Positions 54,872 through 63,083 of a stretch of DNA of 64,000 nucleotides are shown piece after piece; the first letter of the stretch is position 1; each line of letters opens with the position of its first letter. This stretch comes from Streptomyces erythrochromogenes (lineage in GTDB: Bacteria > Actinomycetota > Actinomycetes > Streptomycetales > Streptomycetaceae). The stretch is from positions 6,007,501-6,071,500 of the forward strand of contig NZ_CP108036.1 of NCBI RefSeq assembly GCF_036170895.1, written 5' to 3'. The translations under genes were made by a program, and so were the position numbers. The notes beneath the pieces are model-generated. The model saw only the letters and a program-made list of their open reading frames with translations. It was not told the DNA's origin and searched no databases.

Positions 54872-55075
54872 ATGGCACTTGGCACCGTGAAGTGGTTCAA
54901 CTCGGAAAAGGGCTTCGGCTTCATCGAGCAGGACGGTGGCGGTCCGGACGTCTTCGCCCACTACTCGAACATCGCCACCCAGGGCTTCCGTGAGCTCACC
55001 GAGGGCCAGCGCGTGTCCTTCGACGTGACGCAGGGCCAGAAGGGCCCCCAGGCGGAGAACATCCTCCCCGCCTAA
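54872..55075 (+). CDS. Cold-shock protein, CspA family
   Basis: A 67-residue single OB-fold RNA/DNA-binding protein. RNP1 KGFGFIEQD and RNP2 VFAHYS are intact in the normal [17 protein letters not shown] context. A strong AGGAGA site precedes ATG 54872 in an AT-rich leader. It acts as an RNA chaperone and possibly as a transcription antiterminator. The leader contains a terminator-like hairpin. A second terminator separates it from a DEAD-box helicase, which often works with Csp proteins at low temperature. Confidence 0.96.
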   Translation: MALGTVKWFNSEKGFGFIEQDGGGPDVFAHYSNIATQGFRELTEGQRVSFDVTQGQKGPQAENILPA

Positions 55076-55087
55076 TTTTCTCAGCAT

Positions 55088-55123
55088 GCCGGGGTCCGCA
55101 CCGAGAGGTGCGGGCCCCGGCTT
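55088..55123 (+). terminator. Terminator after csp
   Basis: GCCGGGGTCCGCACC (55088-55102) and GGTGCGGGCCCCGGC (55107-55121) pair over 15 bp with a GAGA loop, followed by TTGTCT. Confidence 0.8.
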
Positions 55124-55176
55124 GTCTGCTGTCTCGACCTTTGTTTTACCTGCCGGTTTCAGGAGGGCTTTCTCGC

Positions 55177-56874
55177 ATGACCAGCTCCAGCTCCGCACGT
55201 CCCAGCCGCCGCCCCACACGGGGACGAGGAGCGGCCCAGGGGCGTCCGAAGGCTGGTGCGGGACGGCAGAAGTCCGCCCCGCCCGCACCCCGGCCGCAGG
55301 AATTCACCATGCCGGAACCGGCCGTCCCGGCACTGCCGCCGGTCGCCGCGTTCGAGGACATGGGCATGCCCGAGGCGCTGCTGAAGACCCTCGCAGCCCA
55401 GGGCGTCACCGAACCGTTCCCCATCCAGGCCGCGACCCTGCCGAACTCCCTCGCCGGCCGCGACCTGCTCGGCCGCGGCCGCACCGGCTCCGGCAAGACG
55501 CTGGCCTTCGGCCTGGCGCTGCTGGCCCGTACCGCCGGCCGCCGTGCGGAGCCGAAGGCGCCGCTCGCCATGGTCCTCGTACCGACCCGCGAGCTCGCGC
55601 AGCAGGTCACCGACTCCCTGGCCCCGTACGCCACGGCCGTCAACCTGCGCATCGCCACCGTCGTCGGCGGCATGTCGATCAACCGGCAGTCGGGCGCCCT
55701 GCGCCGCGGCGCCGAGGTGCTCGTCGCCACCCCCGGCCGCCTGAAGGACCTCATCGACCGCGGTGACGCGGACCTCTCGCAGGTGTCGATCACCGTCCTC
55801 GACGAGGCCGACCAGATGACCGACATGGGCTTCATGCCGCAGGTCACCGCGCTGCTCAAGCAGGTCCGGCCCGAGGGGCAGACCATGCTCTTCTCGGCGA
55901 CCCTCGACAAGAACATCGACAAGCTCGTCAAGATGTTCCTGACCGACCCGGTCGGCCACTCCGTCGACCCGTCGGCCGGTGCGGTCACCACCATGGAGCA
56001 CCACGTCCTGTACGTCCTGGACGAGACCGACAAGAAGGCCGTGGCGACGCGTATAGCCGCCCGCGACGGCCGGGTGATCATGTTCGTGGACACCAAGCGC
56101 GGCGTGGACCGCATGGTCAAGAAGCTCCTGGCGGACGGCGTCCGCGCCTCCGGCCTGCACGGCGGCCGTTCGCAGCCGCAGCGCAACCGCACCCTGGACT
56201 GGTTCAAGACGGGCGAGGTCACCGCGCTGATCGCCACCAACGTGGCGGCCCGCGGCATCCACATCGACGACCTCGACCTCGTCGTCAACGTGGACCCGCC
56301 CACCGACCACAAGGACTACCTGCACCGTGGTGGCCGCACCGCGCGCGCCGGCGAGTCCGGCAGCGTGGTCACCCTGGTGCTGCCCGACCAGAAGCGGGAC
56401 ATGACCCGGCTGATGTCGGACGCCGGGATCTCCCCGCGCACCGCGCAGATCAAGTCCTCCGACGAGGAGCTGGCACGGCTGACCGGCGCCAAGGAGCCCT
56501 CGGGCATCCCGGTGGTGCTGGAAGTGCCGCAGCAGCCCGCGCCGAAGGCGCGCAACGGCTCCGGTTCGGGCTCCGGCTCGCGCCGCCGCTCGGGCGGCCC
56601 GCGCACCGGCTCCGCCACCGGCGGCGCCCCGGCGGCCGGCGGTCGCAGCCGCAGGTCCGGCGGCGGCTCCGGCCAGGCCCCGGCGGCCTCCGGCTCGGGC
56701 CAGGCCCGTCGCGGCGGCCAGGGCGGCGGTCAGGGCGGCGGTCAGGGCGGCTCGGCCGGCGGCTCCGGCGAGCGCGGCCGACGCGGCACGGGCGGCTCCG
56801 GCGGCGGCGCCGCCGCGGCCTCCGCGCGCAGCCGGGTCGGCACCGGCGGCCAGGGCCGCCGGCGCGCCGTCTGA
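55177..56874 (+). CDS. DEAD-box RNA helicase
   Basis: A 565-residue ATP-dependent RNA helicase. The Q motif FEDMGMPEALLKTLAAQG, motif I GRTGSGKT, Ia PTRELAQQ, II LDEADQM, III FSATL, and in the second RecA domain VAARGIHIDDLDLVVN and HRGGRTARAG are complete. About 45 basic N-terminal residues and 130 Gly/Ser/Arg-rich C-terminal residues, with RGGQGGGQGGGQGG repeats, are likely RNA-binding tails. AGGAGG precedes ATG 55177. It resembles RhlE/CsdA-type helicases and follows csp, so a cold-related role in RNA unwinding is plausible. Confidence 0.94.
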   Translation: MTSSSSARPSRRPTRGRGAAQGRPKAGAGRQKSAPPAPRPQEFTMPEPAVPALPPVAAFEDMGMPEALLKTLAAQGVTEPFPIQAATLPNSLAGRDLLGRGRTGSGKTLAFGLALLARTAGRRAEPKAPLAMVLVPTRELAQQVTDSLAPYATAVNLRIATVVGGMSINRQSGALRRGAEVLVATPGRLKDLIDRGDADLSQVSITVLDEADQMTDMGFMPQVTALLKQVRPEGQTMLFSATLDKNIDKLVKMFLTDPVGHSVDPSAGAVTTMEHHVLYVLDETDKKAVATRIAARDGRVIMFVDTKRGVDRMVKKLLADGVRASGLHGGRSQPQRNRTLDWFKTGEVTALIATNVAARGIHIDDLDLVVNVDPPTDHKDYLHRGGRTARAGESGSVVTLVLPDQKRDMTRLMSDAGISPRTAQIKSSDEELARLTGAKEPSGIPVVLEVPQQPAPKARNGSGSGSGSRRRSGGPRTGSATGGAPAAGGRSRRSGGGSGQAPAASGSGQARRGGQGGGQGGGQGGSAGGSGERGRRGTGGSGGGAAAASARSRVGTGGQGRRRAV

Positions 56875-56889
56875 CCCGCTCCCACCGAC

Positions 56890-56932
56890 ATACGCCGACG
56901 GGCAGTGCTTCGTGCACTGCCCGTCGGCGTAT
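56890..56932. terminator. Bidirectional terminator, helicase/phosphatase
   Basis: A perfect 19 bp stem (56890-56908 with 56914-56932) is capped by a TTCGT loop. It ends 4 bp before the convergent phosphatase stop and serves both genes. Confidence 0.85.
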
Positions 56933-56935
56933 CCG

Positions 56936-57865
56936 CTACCGGACCAGCCTGGCCTGGAGCTTCGCCAGCGTCCGCAGGTCCAGGCCGAGGCCCTGGGTCA
57001 GGTAGCCGTAGAAGCTGCCGTAGTCGGCCTCCATCTGCGCCGTCGCCGAGTCCAGGTAGTCCTGGCGGACCTCCTGGAGCGGGATCAGCAGGTCCGGGTT
57101 CTGCATCCGGCCCGACTGCTTGAGGCCCGCCCGCACCTTGGCGTCGTAGGCGGCGCGGAAGGTGTTCGACGCCAGGTAGTCGCCCTCGGCCGTGCCCTCG
57201 GGGACGGCGAGGGCGCGCAGCAGCACGTAACTCACCCAGCCGGTCCGGTCCTTGCCGGACGTGCAGTGGTACAGGACCGGGCCCTGCCGGCCGTCCGCGA
57301 GCTCCCGCAGCGTCGCCGCGAACTGCGCCCGGTTCTCGGGGGCGGTCACGAACGTGCGGTAGATGTCGCGCATGTAGGCCTCGGCGCGCCCGCCGCCGAG
57401 CATCTGCTCCTGCGTGACGGGGTCCCCGCTGCCGATGGCCCCGACGAGCGTTCCGTAGAGGCCGAGGTCGCTGACCGGGCGGGCGGTGGCGGAGAGTCCG
57501 GCGGGCAGCCTGTCGGCGCCGTCGTACTGGACCTCCATCGGGATGCGGAAGTCGATGACCTTCGTGAGGCCGAGACCGGAGACGGTGGTGACGTCGGCGT
57601 CGGTCAGCTTGCTCAGTGCGTCGGAGCGGTAGACGAGGCCCTGGCGGACCTGGCCGCCGGTCCAGGTGCGGTAGCCGCCGAGGTCGCGGACGTTGACGGC
57701 GCCCTGGAGAGTGATCTGGCGGATCGTTTCGGCTTGCTGCTGGTGGTGCCGGGCACCGACACCGGCTCCGGGCGCCGCCGCCGCGTACGCGGCGGTCGGC
57801 AGGGTGGCGAGGGCGAAGGCGGCGACGGCCGCCGCGGCCGCTCTGCGGATTCTGACACGGCTCAT
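56936..57865 (-). CDS. Secreted protein-tyrosine/inositol phosphatase
   Basis: A 309-residue phosphatase with a Sec signal (RIRRAAAAAVAAFALATLPTA, cut near AYA). The P-loop is HCTSGKDRTG, the CX5R signature with an extra Lys and Asp typical of the MptpB/LipA group that can act on phosphoinositides as well as phosphotyrosine. NVRDLGGYRTW and VYRSDALSKLTDAD are the family-specific N-terminal blocks. ATG 57865 lies 30 bp after the ipdC stop on the same strand, so read-through from the steroid operon is possible. It acts outside the cell. Confidence 0.88.
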   Translation of the reverse strand: MSRVRIRRAAAAAVAAFALATLPTAAYAAAAPGAGVGARHHQQQAETIRQITLQGAVNVRDLGGYRTWTGGQVRQGLVYRSDALSKLTDADVTTVSGLGLTKVIDFRIPMEVQYDGADRLPAGLSATARPVSDLGLYGTLVGAIGSGDPVTQEQMLGGGRAEAYMRDIYRTFVTAPENRAQFAATLRELADGRQGPVLYHCTSGKDRTGWVSYVLLRALAVPEGTAEGDYLASNTFRAAYDAKVRAGLKQSGRMQNPDLLIPLQEVRQDYLDSATAQMEADYGSFYGYLTQGLGLDLRTLAKLQARLVR

Positions 57866-57895
57866 GGGGGCAACTCCTGTGACGGAGAAGGGGGA

Positions 57896-58987
57896 TCACC
57901 CTGGTGGTGGCAGGGCGTCGAGCGAGTGCGGTCCGTGCGACCCGTGGAGACGGTCCAGCACGGAGTGGGCCTCGGCCATGACGCGGGAGACGAGCTCCGC
58001 ACAGGACGGAAGATCGTCGATCACCCCCGCGACCTGGCCCGATGCCATGACGCCGAGGTCCGTACGGCCCTCGACCATGGACGCCTTGAGGAGCATGGGA
58101 GTGTTGGCGGCGAGCAGGACCTGGCTCCAGGACAGGTCCTTGCCGTGCTTCATCGCCAGGCCGTCGCGGACCATCTGCGGCCAGCTCAGACCGGACAGCT
58201 TGCGCAGGCCCGCCGCGTGCCGGACCGCCCGGACCAGCGCCCTGGCACGGCCCGCCCGCTCCAGGGACTCCACCAGCTCCGTACGGAGCATGCGGTGCGG
58301 CAGCCCGTCGACGGCCGTGGTGACGGTGACGTCCCTGACCGTCGCCTTCAGGTACTCGGCCTTCACCGCGTCCGGGACGGTCGAGTCCGAGGTCAGCAGG
58401 AACCGCGTGCCCATCGCGATGCCCGCCGCCCCGTACGCCAGGGCCGCGACCAGACCGCGGCCGTCGCCGAAGCCGCCCGCCGCGACCACCGGGATGTCCA
58501 CGGCGTCCACGACCTGCGGCAGCAGCACCGTGGTGGCCACGTCCCCGGTGTGCCCGCCGCCCTCGCCGCCCTGCACGATCACCGCGTCGGCGCCCCAGGC
58601 CGCCACCTTCTCGGCGTGCCGCCGGGCCCCGATCGACGGGATGACGACCACGCCCGCGTCCTTCAGCCGGCCGATCAGCTCCCGGGAGGGCGCGAGGGCG
58701 AAGGAGGCGACCCGTACCCCCTCGTCGATGATCAGCCGGACGCGCTCGGGCGCGTCCCCGGCGTCCGCGCGCAGGTTGACGCCGAAGGGGGTCCCCTCCG
58801 GGACGCGGGACCTGACCTCGCGGACCGCCGACCGAAGCTGCTCGGTGGTCATCGTCGCCGAGGCCAGGATGCCCAGGGCGCCGGCGTTGGCCGCGGCCGA
58901 CACCAGGCGGGGGCCGGCGACCCAGCCCATGCCCGTCTGCACGATGGGGTGCTCGACCCCGACCAGCTTCGTGAACGCCGTCTCCAC
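57896..58987 (-). CDS. ipdC: IpdC-like flavoenzyme (nitronate monooxygenase family)
   Basis: A 363-residue FMN TIM-barrel enzyme. PIVQTGMGWVAGPRLVSAAA, the phosphate loop VQGGEGGGHTG, and VVAAGGFGDGRGLVAALAYG followed by GTRFLLTSDS are the NMO-family blocks. In the mycobacterial KstR2 regulon IpdC (Rv3553) acts on a HIC-CoA-type intermediate before hydrolytic opening of ring D. It is the last gene of echA20-ipdA-ipdB-ipdC, exactly the M. tuberculosis order. GTG 58987 follows ipdB by 4 bp. Confidence 0.85.
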   Translation of the reverse strand: METAFTKLVGVEHPIVQTGMGWVAGPRLVSAAANAGALGILASATMTTEQLRSAVREVRSRVPEGTPFGVNLRADAGDAPERVRLIIDEGVRVASFALAPSRELIGRLKDAGVVVIPSIGARRHAEKVAAWGADAVIVQGGEGGGHTGDVATTVLLPQVVDAVDIPVVAAGGFGDGRGLVAALAYGAAGIAMGTRFLLTSDSTVPDAVKAEYLKATVRDVTVTTAVDGLPHRMLRTELVESLERAGRARALVRAVRHAAGLRKLSGLSWPQMVRDGLAMKHGKDLSWSQVLLAANTPMLLKASMVEGRTDLGVMASGQVAGVIDDLPSCAELVSRVMAEAHSVLDRLHGSHGPHSLDALPPPG

Positions 58988-58991
58988 CGGA

Positions 58992-59726
58992 TCAGCCCCG
59001 CACTTCCCGGTCGCGCAGACCCTTCGGATCGATGACCTCGCGGATCAGCCGCAGTTCGGGCCCGGTCGGCTCCCGCGTGTACGGGACCTCGTCGGGCAGC
59101 GCCAGCTCGAAGCCGGTCGCCGCCCGGACCTGCTCGACGGTGACCCCGGGGTGCAGGGACGCCAGCCGCATCGCGCGGCCGGGGCCGGCGAAGTCGAAGA
59201 CGCCCAGGTCGCTGACGACCCGGGGCAGCCGGTGGAACCGGGTCACCCCGGCCTCGGCGGCCCGGTCGTACCCGACGCCGCTGACCATGTCGACGCGCTC
59301 GACGAAGACCCGCGTCGAATGCCTGGGGATCCAGTAACTCACCGGATTGTTAAGGGTGTTCACGGGCGCGCCGCGCACGCCGAGCAGCTGGCGCGCCGGC
59401 CGCTCCCAGTCCCCGATGCAGGAGATGTTCTGGTTGCCGAACCGGTCGATCTGGCTCGCGCCCATCATCACGTGCCGCCGGCCGCCGGTGACCATGGTCA
59501 GGTGGCGCCGGTAGGGGAGCCAGCCCTCGGGCGTGCCGTCGAGCCCGACGAGCATGGCCTCGCCGTCCGTCAGCAGCAGGTCGGGGGAGAAGGTCCGCTT
59601 GGCCAGCCGGGCCCCGAAGGAAGGGATCAGGCCCATGGGGCTGGCGAGCACCTCGCCGTCGCCCCGCCAGGCCTCGGCGCAGGCGATCACGCAGTACTCG
59701 GCGCGGGTGGCGGTCGTCGTGGTCAC
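58992..59726 (-). CDS. ipdB: COCHEA-CoA hydrolase subunit B
   Basis: The 244-residue beta subunit of an enzyme with class I CoA-transferase fold. EVLASPMGLIPSFGARLAK, LLLTDGEAMLV, RHVMMGASQIDRFGNQNISC and the ending IDPKGLRDREVRG match my memory of Rv3552. IpdAB opens ring C of COCHEA-CoA by hydrolysis rather than transferring CoA. The GTG at 59726 overlaps the ipdA stop (GTGA), so the heteromer is made in equal amounts. Confidence 0.88.
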   Translation of the reverse strand: MTTTTATRAEYCVIACAEAWRGDGEVLASPMGLIPSFGARLAKRTFSPDLLLTDGEAMLVGLDGTPEGWLPYRRHLTMVTGGRRHVMMGASQIDRFGNQNISCIGDWERPARQLLGVRGAPVNTLNNPVSYWIPRHSTRVFVERVDMVSGVGYDRAAEAGVTRFHRLPRVVSDLGVFDFAGPGRAMRLASLHPGVTVEQVRAATGFELALPDEVPYTREPTGPELRLIREVIDPKGLRDREVRG

Positions 59727-60574
59727 TGCTGCTCCTCGTGCCAGGCCCGGACGGCCAGCTGGTAGTCGTGCTCGCCCGCCCCGGACAGGAAGCGGGCCGA
59801 GAACTCGGGCCAGGGCGTGCTCGCGTAGAGCTTCTGGAAGGCCTCGTCACGGCCGTAGTCGGGGGCGCAGGAGGTGAAGTGCGCACCGTTCGGGGTCTCC
59901 ACCACCCCGGTGACGGAGTGCCGGCTGACGAGGAGGGACTGCGGCGGGCCGGCCTTGGCGAGCTCGGCGGTCTCGACGAGCTGCTCGCAGGAGACGTAGG
60001 CGGCGTCGGCGGCCTCGCAGAACAGGTCGTCGAAGTACGGGTCCGGGCCCAGGTACTGGGCGTTGCCGAGGCGGTCGGCTCGGTTGAGGTGGACCAGGGC
60101 GGCGTCGAGGCGCAGGGCGGGGACGGCGACGAGTTCCTCGCCGTCGTCGTAGGGCGAGGTCACCGTGCGCAGTTCCGGGTTGACCCGCATCACGTCGGAG
60201 CCGAGGCCGGCCCGGACCGGCAGGAAGGGCAGCCGGTTGGCGGCGGCGTGCAGGCCCCACATGAACATGGCCTCGTCGTACTCGGTGAACGCGAAGGCGG
60301 CCCGTTCGCGGGCGGCCCGGAAATGGGGCTCCAGCGCGATGGAGTCGAGGGTGGCGAAGGGGGCGACGAGCCGGCGGATCCGGCCCGCGGCCGCCAGCAG
60401 GCCGACGTCGGGCCCACCGTACGAGACCACGGTGAGATCGGTGATCTCGGACCGGAGCAGGGCTCTGACCAGGGCCATGGGCTTGCGCCGGGACCCCCAG
60501 CCGCCGATCCCGAGGGTCATCCCGCTGCGCAGCTGCCCGACCACCTCTTCGACGGTCATCGACTTGTCGCTCAT
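59723..60574 (-). CDS. ipdA: COCHEA-CoA hydrolase subunit A
   Basis: The 283-residue alpha subunit, partner of IpdB. TLGIGGWGSRRKPMALVRAL, VSYGGPDVGLLAAAGRIRR, FLPVRAGLGSDVM and NGAHFTSCAPDYGRDEAFQK are diagnostic for IpdA (Rv3551) and set it apart from ordinary acetoacetate or adipate CoA-transferases. The ATG at 60574 overlaps the echA20 stop (ATGA). With IpdB it should act on the ring C beta-diketone-type intermediate of HIP degradation in the cytoplasm. Confidence 0.9.
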   Translation of the reverse strand: MSDKSMTVEEVVGQLRSGMTLGIGGWGSRRKPMALVRALLRSEITDLTVVSYGGPDVGLLAAAGRIRRLVAPFATLDSIALEPHFRAARERAAFAFTEYDEAMFMWGLHAAANRLPFLPVRAGLGSDVMRVNPELRTVTSPYDDGEELVAVPALRLDAALVHLNRADRLGNAQYLGPDPYFDDLFCEAADAAYVSCEQLVETAELAKAGPPQSLLVSRHSVTGVVETPNGAHFTSCAPDYGRDEAFQKLYASTPWPEFSARFLSGAGEHDYQLAVRAWHEEQQ

Positions 60575-61320
60575 GCGCGCTCTTCCTTCCCGAAGGTGTC
60601 GCGGACCCGGTCGGCCACCCCGCTGAGGTTGGCCTCGAAGGTGAAGCCCTGCTCGAACCGGTAGCTGCGGTGCACGTCCACGGGGTCGATGCCGTTGATG
60701 GCCGCCTTCGCCAGGCGGATCAGATAGCCGTCCTTCCGCGCGATCTCGGCTGCCAGTTCCAGGGCGGCGCCGCGCAGCGCTCCGGGCGGGACCACCTTCC
60801 AGACCGAGCCGTGGGCGTGCAGTTCGGCGGCGGTCGCGGTGCGCGAGGTGTAGTAGAGGGCGCGCATCAGGTGCTGGGGGACCAGCCGGGCCAGGTGGGT
60901 GGCGGCGCCGAGCGCGCCCCGGTCGAGCTCGGGCAGGCCGAAGACGGCGTCGTCGGAGGCGACGATCGCGTCGGCGTTGCCGACCAGGCCGATCCCGCCG
61001 CCCAGGCAGAACCCGTTCACGGCCGCGACGACCGGCACCTCGCACTCGTAGACGGCGGCGAACGCCTCGTAGCAGCCCCGGTTGGCGCCGATGAGGGCCG
61101 CGTGGCCGGTGTCGCGCTGCATCTCCTTGATGTCGACGCCCGCGTTGAAGCCGCGGCCGTCGGCGGCGAGGACCACGCAGCGGACCTCGGGGTCGCGGCC
61201 GGCGGTGCGCAGGGCGTCGGCGAGGTCGTACCAGCCCTGCACGGGCAGCGCGTTGACGGGCGGGAAGTCGACGGTGACCAGTGCGACGCCCTTGTCCGGG
61301 TCGGAGGTGGAGACACCCAT
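60571..61320 (-). CDS. echA20: Crotonase-family ring hydrolase, EchA20-like
   Basis: A 249-residue crotonase-fold enzyme. VDFPPVNALPVQGWYDLAD, GRGFNAGVDIKEMQ, the oxyanion block NGFCLGGGIGLVGNADAIVA and GLPELDRGALGAATHLARLV are visible. The last block fits EchA20 (Rv3550), which hydrolyses ring D of HIEC-CoA, more than a normal enoyl-CoA hydratase, because the usual catalytic glutamates are shifted. ATG 61320 is 21 bp from the KstR2-like operator, and the gene leads the ipdABC operon. Confidence 0.86.
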   Translation of the reverse strand: MGVSTSDPDKGVALVTVDFPPVNALPVQGWYDLADALRTAGRDPEVRCVVLAADGRGFNAGVDIKEMQRDTGHAALIGANRGCYEAFAAVYECEVPVVAAVNGFCLGGGIGLVGNADAIVASDDAVFGLPELDRGALGAATHLARLVPQHLMRALYYTSRTATAAELHAHGSVWKVVPPGALRGAALELAAEIARKDGYLIRLAKAAINGIDPVDVHRSYRFEQGFTFEANLSGVADRVRDTFGKEERA

Positions 61321-61340
61321 GAGAGGATCAGCTACCTTTC

Positions 61341-61360
61341 CACCAAACATTTGTTAGGTG
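61341..61360. promoter_or_regulatory. KstR2-like operator, echA20/SDR divergent promoter
   Basis: CACCAAACATTTGTTAGGTG; its reverse complement shares 13 of 14 core bases (AACAAATGTTTGGT) with the site at 51261-51280 and matches 8 of 10 fixed KstR2 motif positions. It lies in the 56 bp gap between the divergent echA20 and SDR genes. Confidence 0.72.
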
Positions 61361-61376
61361 AGGAAGGTAGCAGCCG

Positions 61377-62141
61377 ATGGAGCTCGACGGGAGGGTTGTC
61401 GTCGTCACCGGCGGAACCAGGGGCGTCGGGGCCGGGATCGCCCGGTCGTTCCTCGCGGCCGGCGCGGAGGTCGTCGTCTGCGCCCGGCGGCCCCCGGACG
61501 AACCGGTGTCGACGGACGGCCGCGAGGCGTCCTTCATCCCGCTCGACCTGCGCGACGCGGGCGCCGTGGGCGATTTCTTCGACGCGGTCGCCGACCGGTA
61601 CGGGCGCCTCGACTGCCTGGTCAACAACGCGGGCGGAACCCCTTACCGCCTCCTCGGGGAGGGCGGCGCCGAACGCCACGCACGGGTCGTGGAGCTCAAC
61701 CTGGTCGCCCCCATGACGGCCTCACTGGCGGCCCACCCCTGGCTCAGGCGGAACCGGGGCTCGGTGGTGATGATCGGCAGCGTCAGCGGGACCCGCCCCT
61801 CACCGGGGACGGCGGCGTACGGGGCGGCCAAGGCGGGCCTGGAGAACCTGGCCCGCTCGATGGCCGTCGAGTGGGCGCCCGAGGTACGGGTGAACACCCT
61901 GGTCCTCGGCATGGTGCGGACCGAACTCGCGCACCTGCACTACGGGGACGAGGCAGGGATCGAAGCGGTCGGGGCGACCGTCCCGCTGGGGCGGCTCGCC
62001 GAACCGGCCGACGTGGGCGACGCCGCGGTCTTCCTCGCCTCCGACCGGGCGCGGTACGTGAGCGGGGCGAGCCTGCTCGTGCACGGCGGCGGGGAGCGCC
62101 CGGCGTTCCTGGATGCGGCAACTGTCAACAAGGAGAGCTGA
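61377..62141 (+). CDS. SDR oxidoreductase, Rv3549c-like
   Basis: A 254-residue short-chain dehydrogenase with VVVVTGGTRGVGAGIARSF, CLVNNAGGTPYR and the GSVSGTRPSPGTAAYGAAKAG catalytic segment. It is divergent from echA20 under the shared operator, the position of Rv3549c in M. tuberculosis. The product probably oxidises or reduces a hydroxyl/keto group of a HIP intermediate; the exact step is unclear. AGGAAGG lies upstream of ATG 61377. The next SDR gene starts 1 bp after its stop. Confidence 0.83.
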   Translation: MELDGRVVVVTGGTRGVGAGIARSFLAAGAEVVVCARRPPDEPVSTDGREASFIPLDLRDAGAVGDFFDAVADRYGRLDCLVNNAGGTPYRLLGEGGAERHARVVELNLVAPMTASLAAHPWLRRNRGSVVMIGSVSGTRPSPGTAAYGAAKAGLENLARSMAVEWAPEVRVNTLVLGMVRTELAHLHYGDEAGIEAVGATVPLGRLAEPADVGDAAVFLASDRARYVSGASLLVHGGGERPAFLDAATVNKES

Positions 62142-62142
62142 G

Positions 62143-63060
62143 ATGGCGGGACTGTGCGAGGGCCGGGTCGTGATCGTGACGGGCGCCGGGCGGGGGCTGG
62201 GCCGGGCCCATGCGCTGGCCTTCGCCGCGGAAGGGGCGAGGGTCGTCGTCAACGACCTGGGCGTGGGCCTGGACGGGCTGCCCGGGCCGGAGAGCCCGGC
62301 GGCGCAGGTGGTCCGGGAGATCGAGGCGCTGGGCGGCGAAGCCGTGGCGCACGGCGGGGACATCGCGACCCCGCAGGGCGCGGACTCCCTGGTGGAAGCC
62401 GCCCTCGACGCCTTCGGGCGCCTCGACACGCTCGTCAACAACGCCGGGTTCCTGCGGGACCGGATGCTGGTGAACCTGGACGAGGACGACTGGGACGCCG
62501 TCATGCGGGTCCACCTGAAGGGCCACTTCCTGCCGCTGCGGGCCGCTGCCGCGTGGTGGCGGGCGGAGGCGAAGGCCGGCCGGCCGGTGGCCGCCCGGGC
62601 CGTCAACACCTCCTCCGGGGCGGGGCTGCTGGGCTCCGTCGGCCAGGGCAACTACAGCGCCGCCAAGGCGGGCGTCCTCGGCCTCACCCTGGTCGCGGCC
62701 GCCGAGATGGGCCGGTACGGGGTCCACGTCAACGCGATCGCCCCGGCCGCGCGGACGCGCATGACGGAACGGGCCTTCGCGCAGACCATGGCCGCCCCCG
62801 AGGACGGCGGCTTCGACGCGATGGCCCCCGAGAACGTGTCACCGCTCGTGGTCTGGCTCGGCGCGGACGCCTCGGCCGGGGTCACCGGACGGGTCTTCGA
62901 GACCGAGGGCGGCCGGATCACGGTCATGGAGGGCTGGCGGCCGGGCCCCACCGCCGACCGCGGGGCCAGGTGGACCCCGGCAGAGGCGGGCGAGGCGGCC
63001 GTCAAGCTCCTGGCCGCGGCCGAACCGCCGCTCCCGGCGTACGGATCCGGCCCGGCCTAG
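62143..63060 (+). CDS. SDR oxidoreductase, Rv3548c-like
   Basis: A 305-residue dehydrogenase of the multifunctional-enzyme type. VIVTGAGRGLGRAHALAFA with VVNDLGVGLDG after it, TLVNNAGFLRDRMLVNLDED, and SSGAGLLGSVGQGNYSAAKAG are the (3R)-hydroxyacyl-CoA dehydrogenase-like blocks seen in peroxisomal MFE-2 and mycobacterial Rv3548c. In HIP degradation it would oxidise the hydroxyacyl side chain after hydration. AGGAGAG precedes ATG 62143. A hairpin inside the end of the convergent TetR gene probably stops the transcript. Confidence 0.85.
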   Translation: MAGLCEGRVVIVTGAGRGLGRAHALAFAAEGARVVVNDLGVGLDGLPGPESPAAQVVREIEALGGEAVAHGGDIATPQGADSLVEAALDAFGRLDTLVNNAGFLRDRMLVNLDEDDWDAVMRVHLKGHFLPLRAAAAWWRAEAKAGRPVAARAVNTSSGAGLLGSVGQGNYSAAKAGVLGLTLVAAAEMGRYGVHVNAIAPAARTRMTERAFAQTMAAPEDGGFDAMAPENVSPLVVWLGADASAGVTGRVFETEGGRITVMEGWRPGPTADRGARWTPAEAGEAAVKLLAAAEPPLPAYGSGPA

Positions 63061-63083
63061 GGGGCGACCGGCCGATCAGGGCG

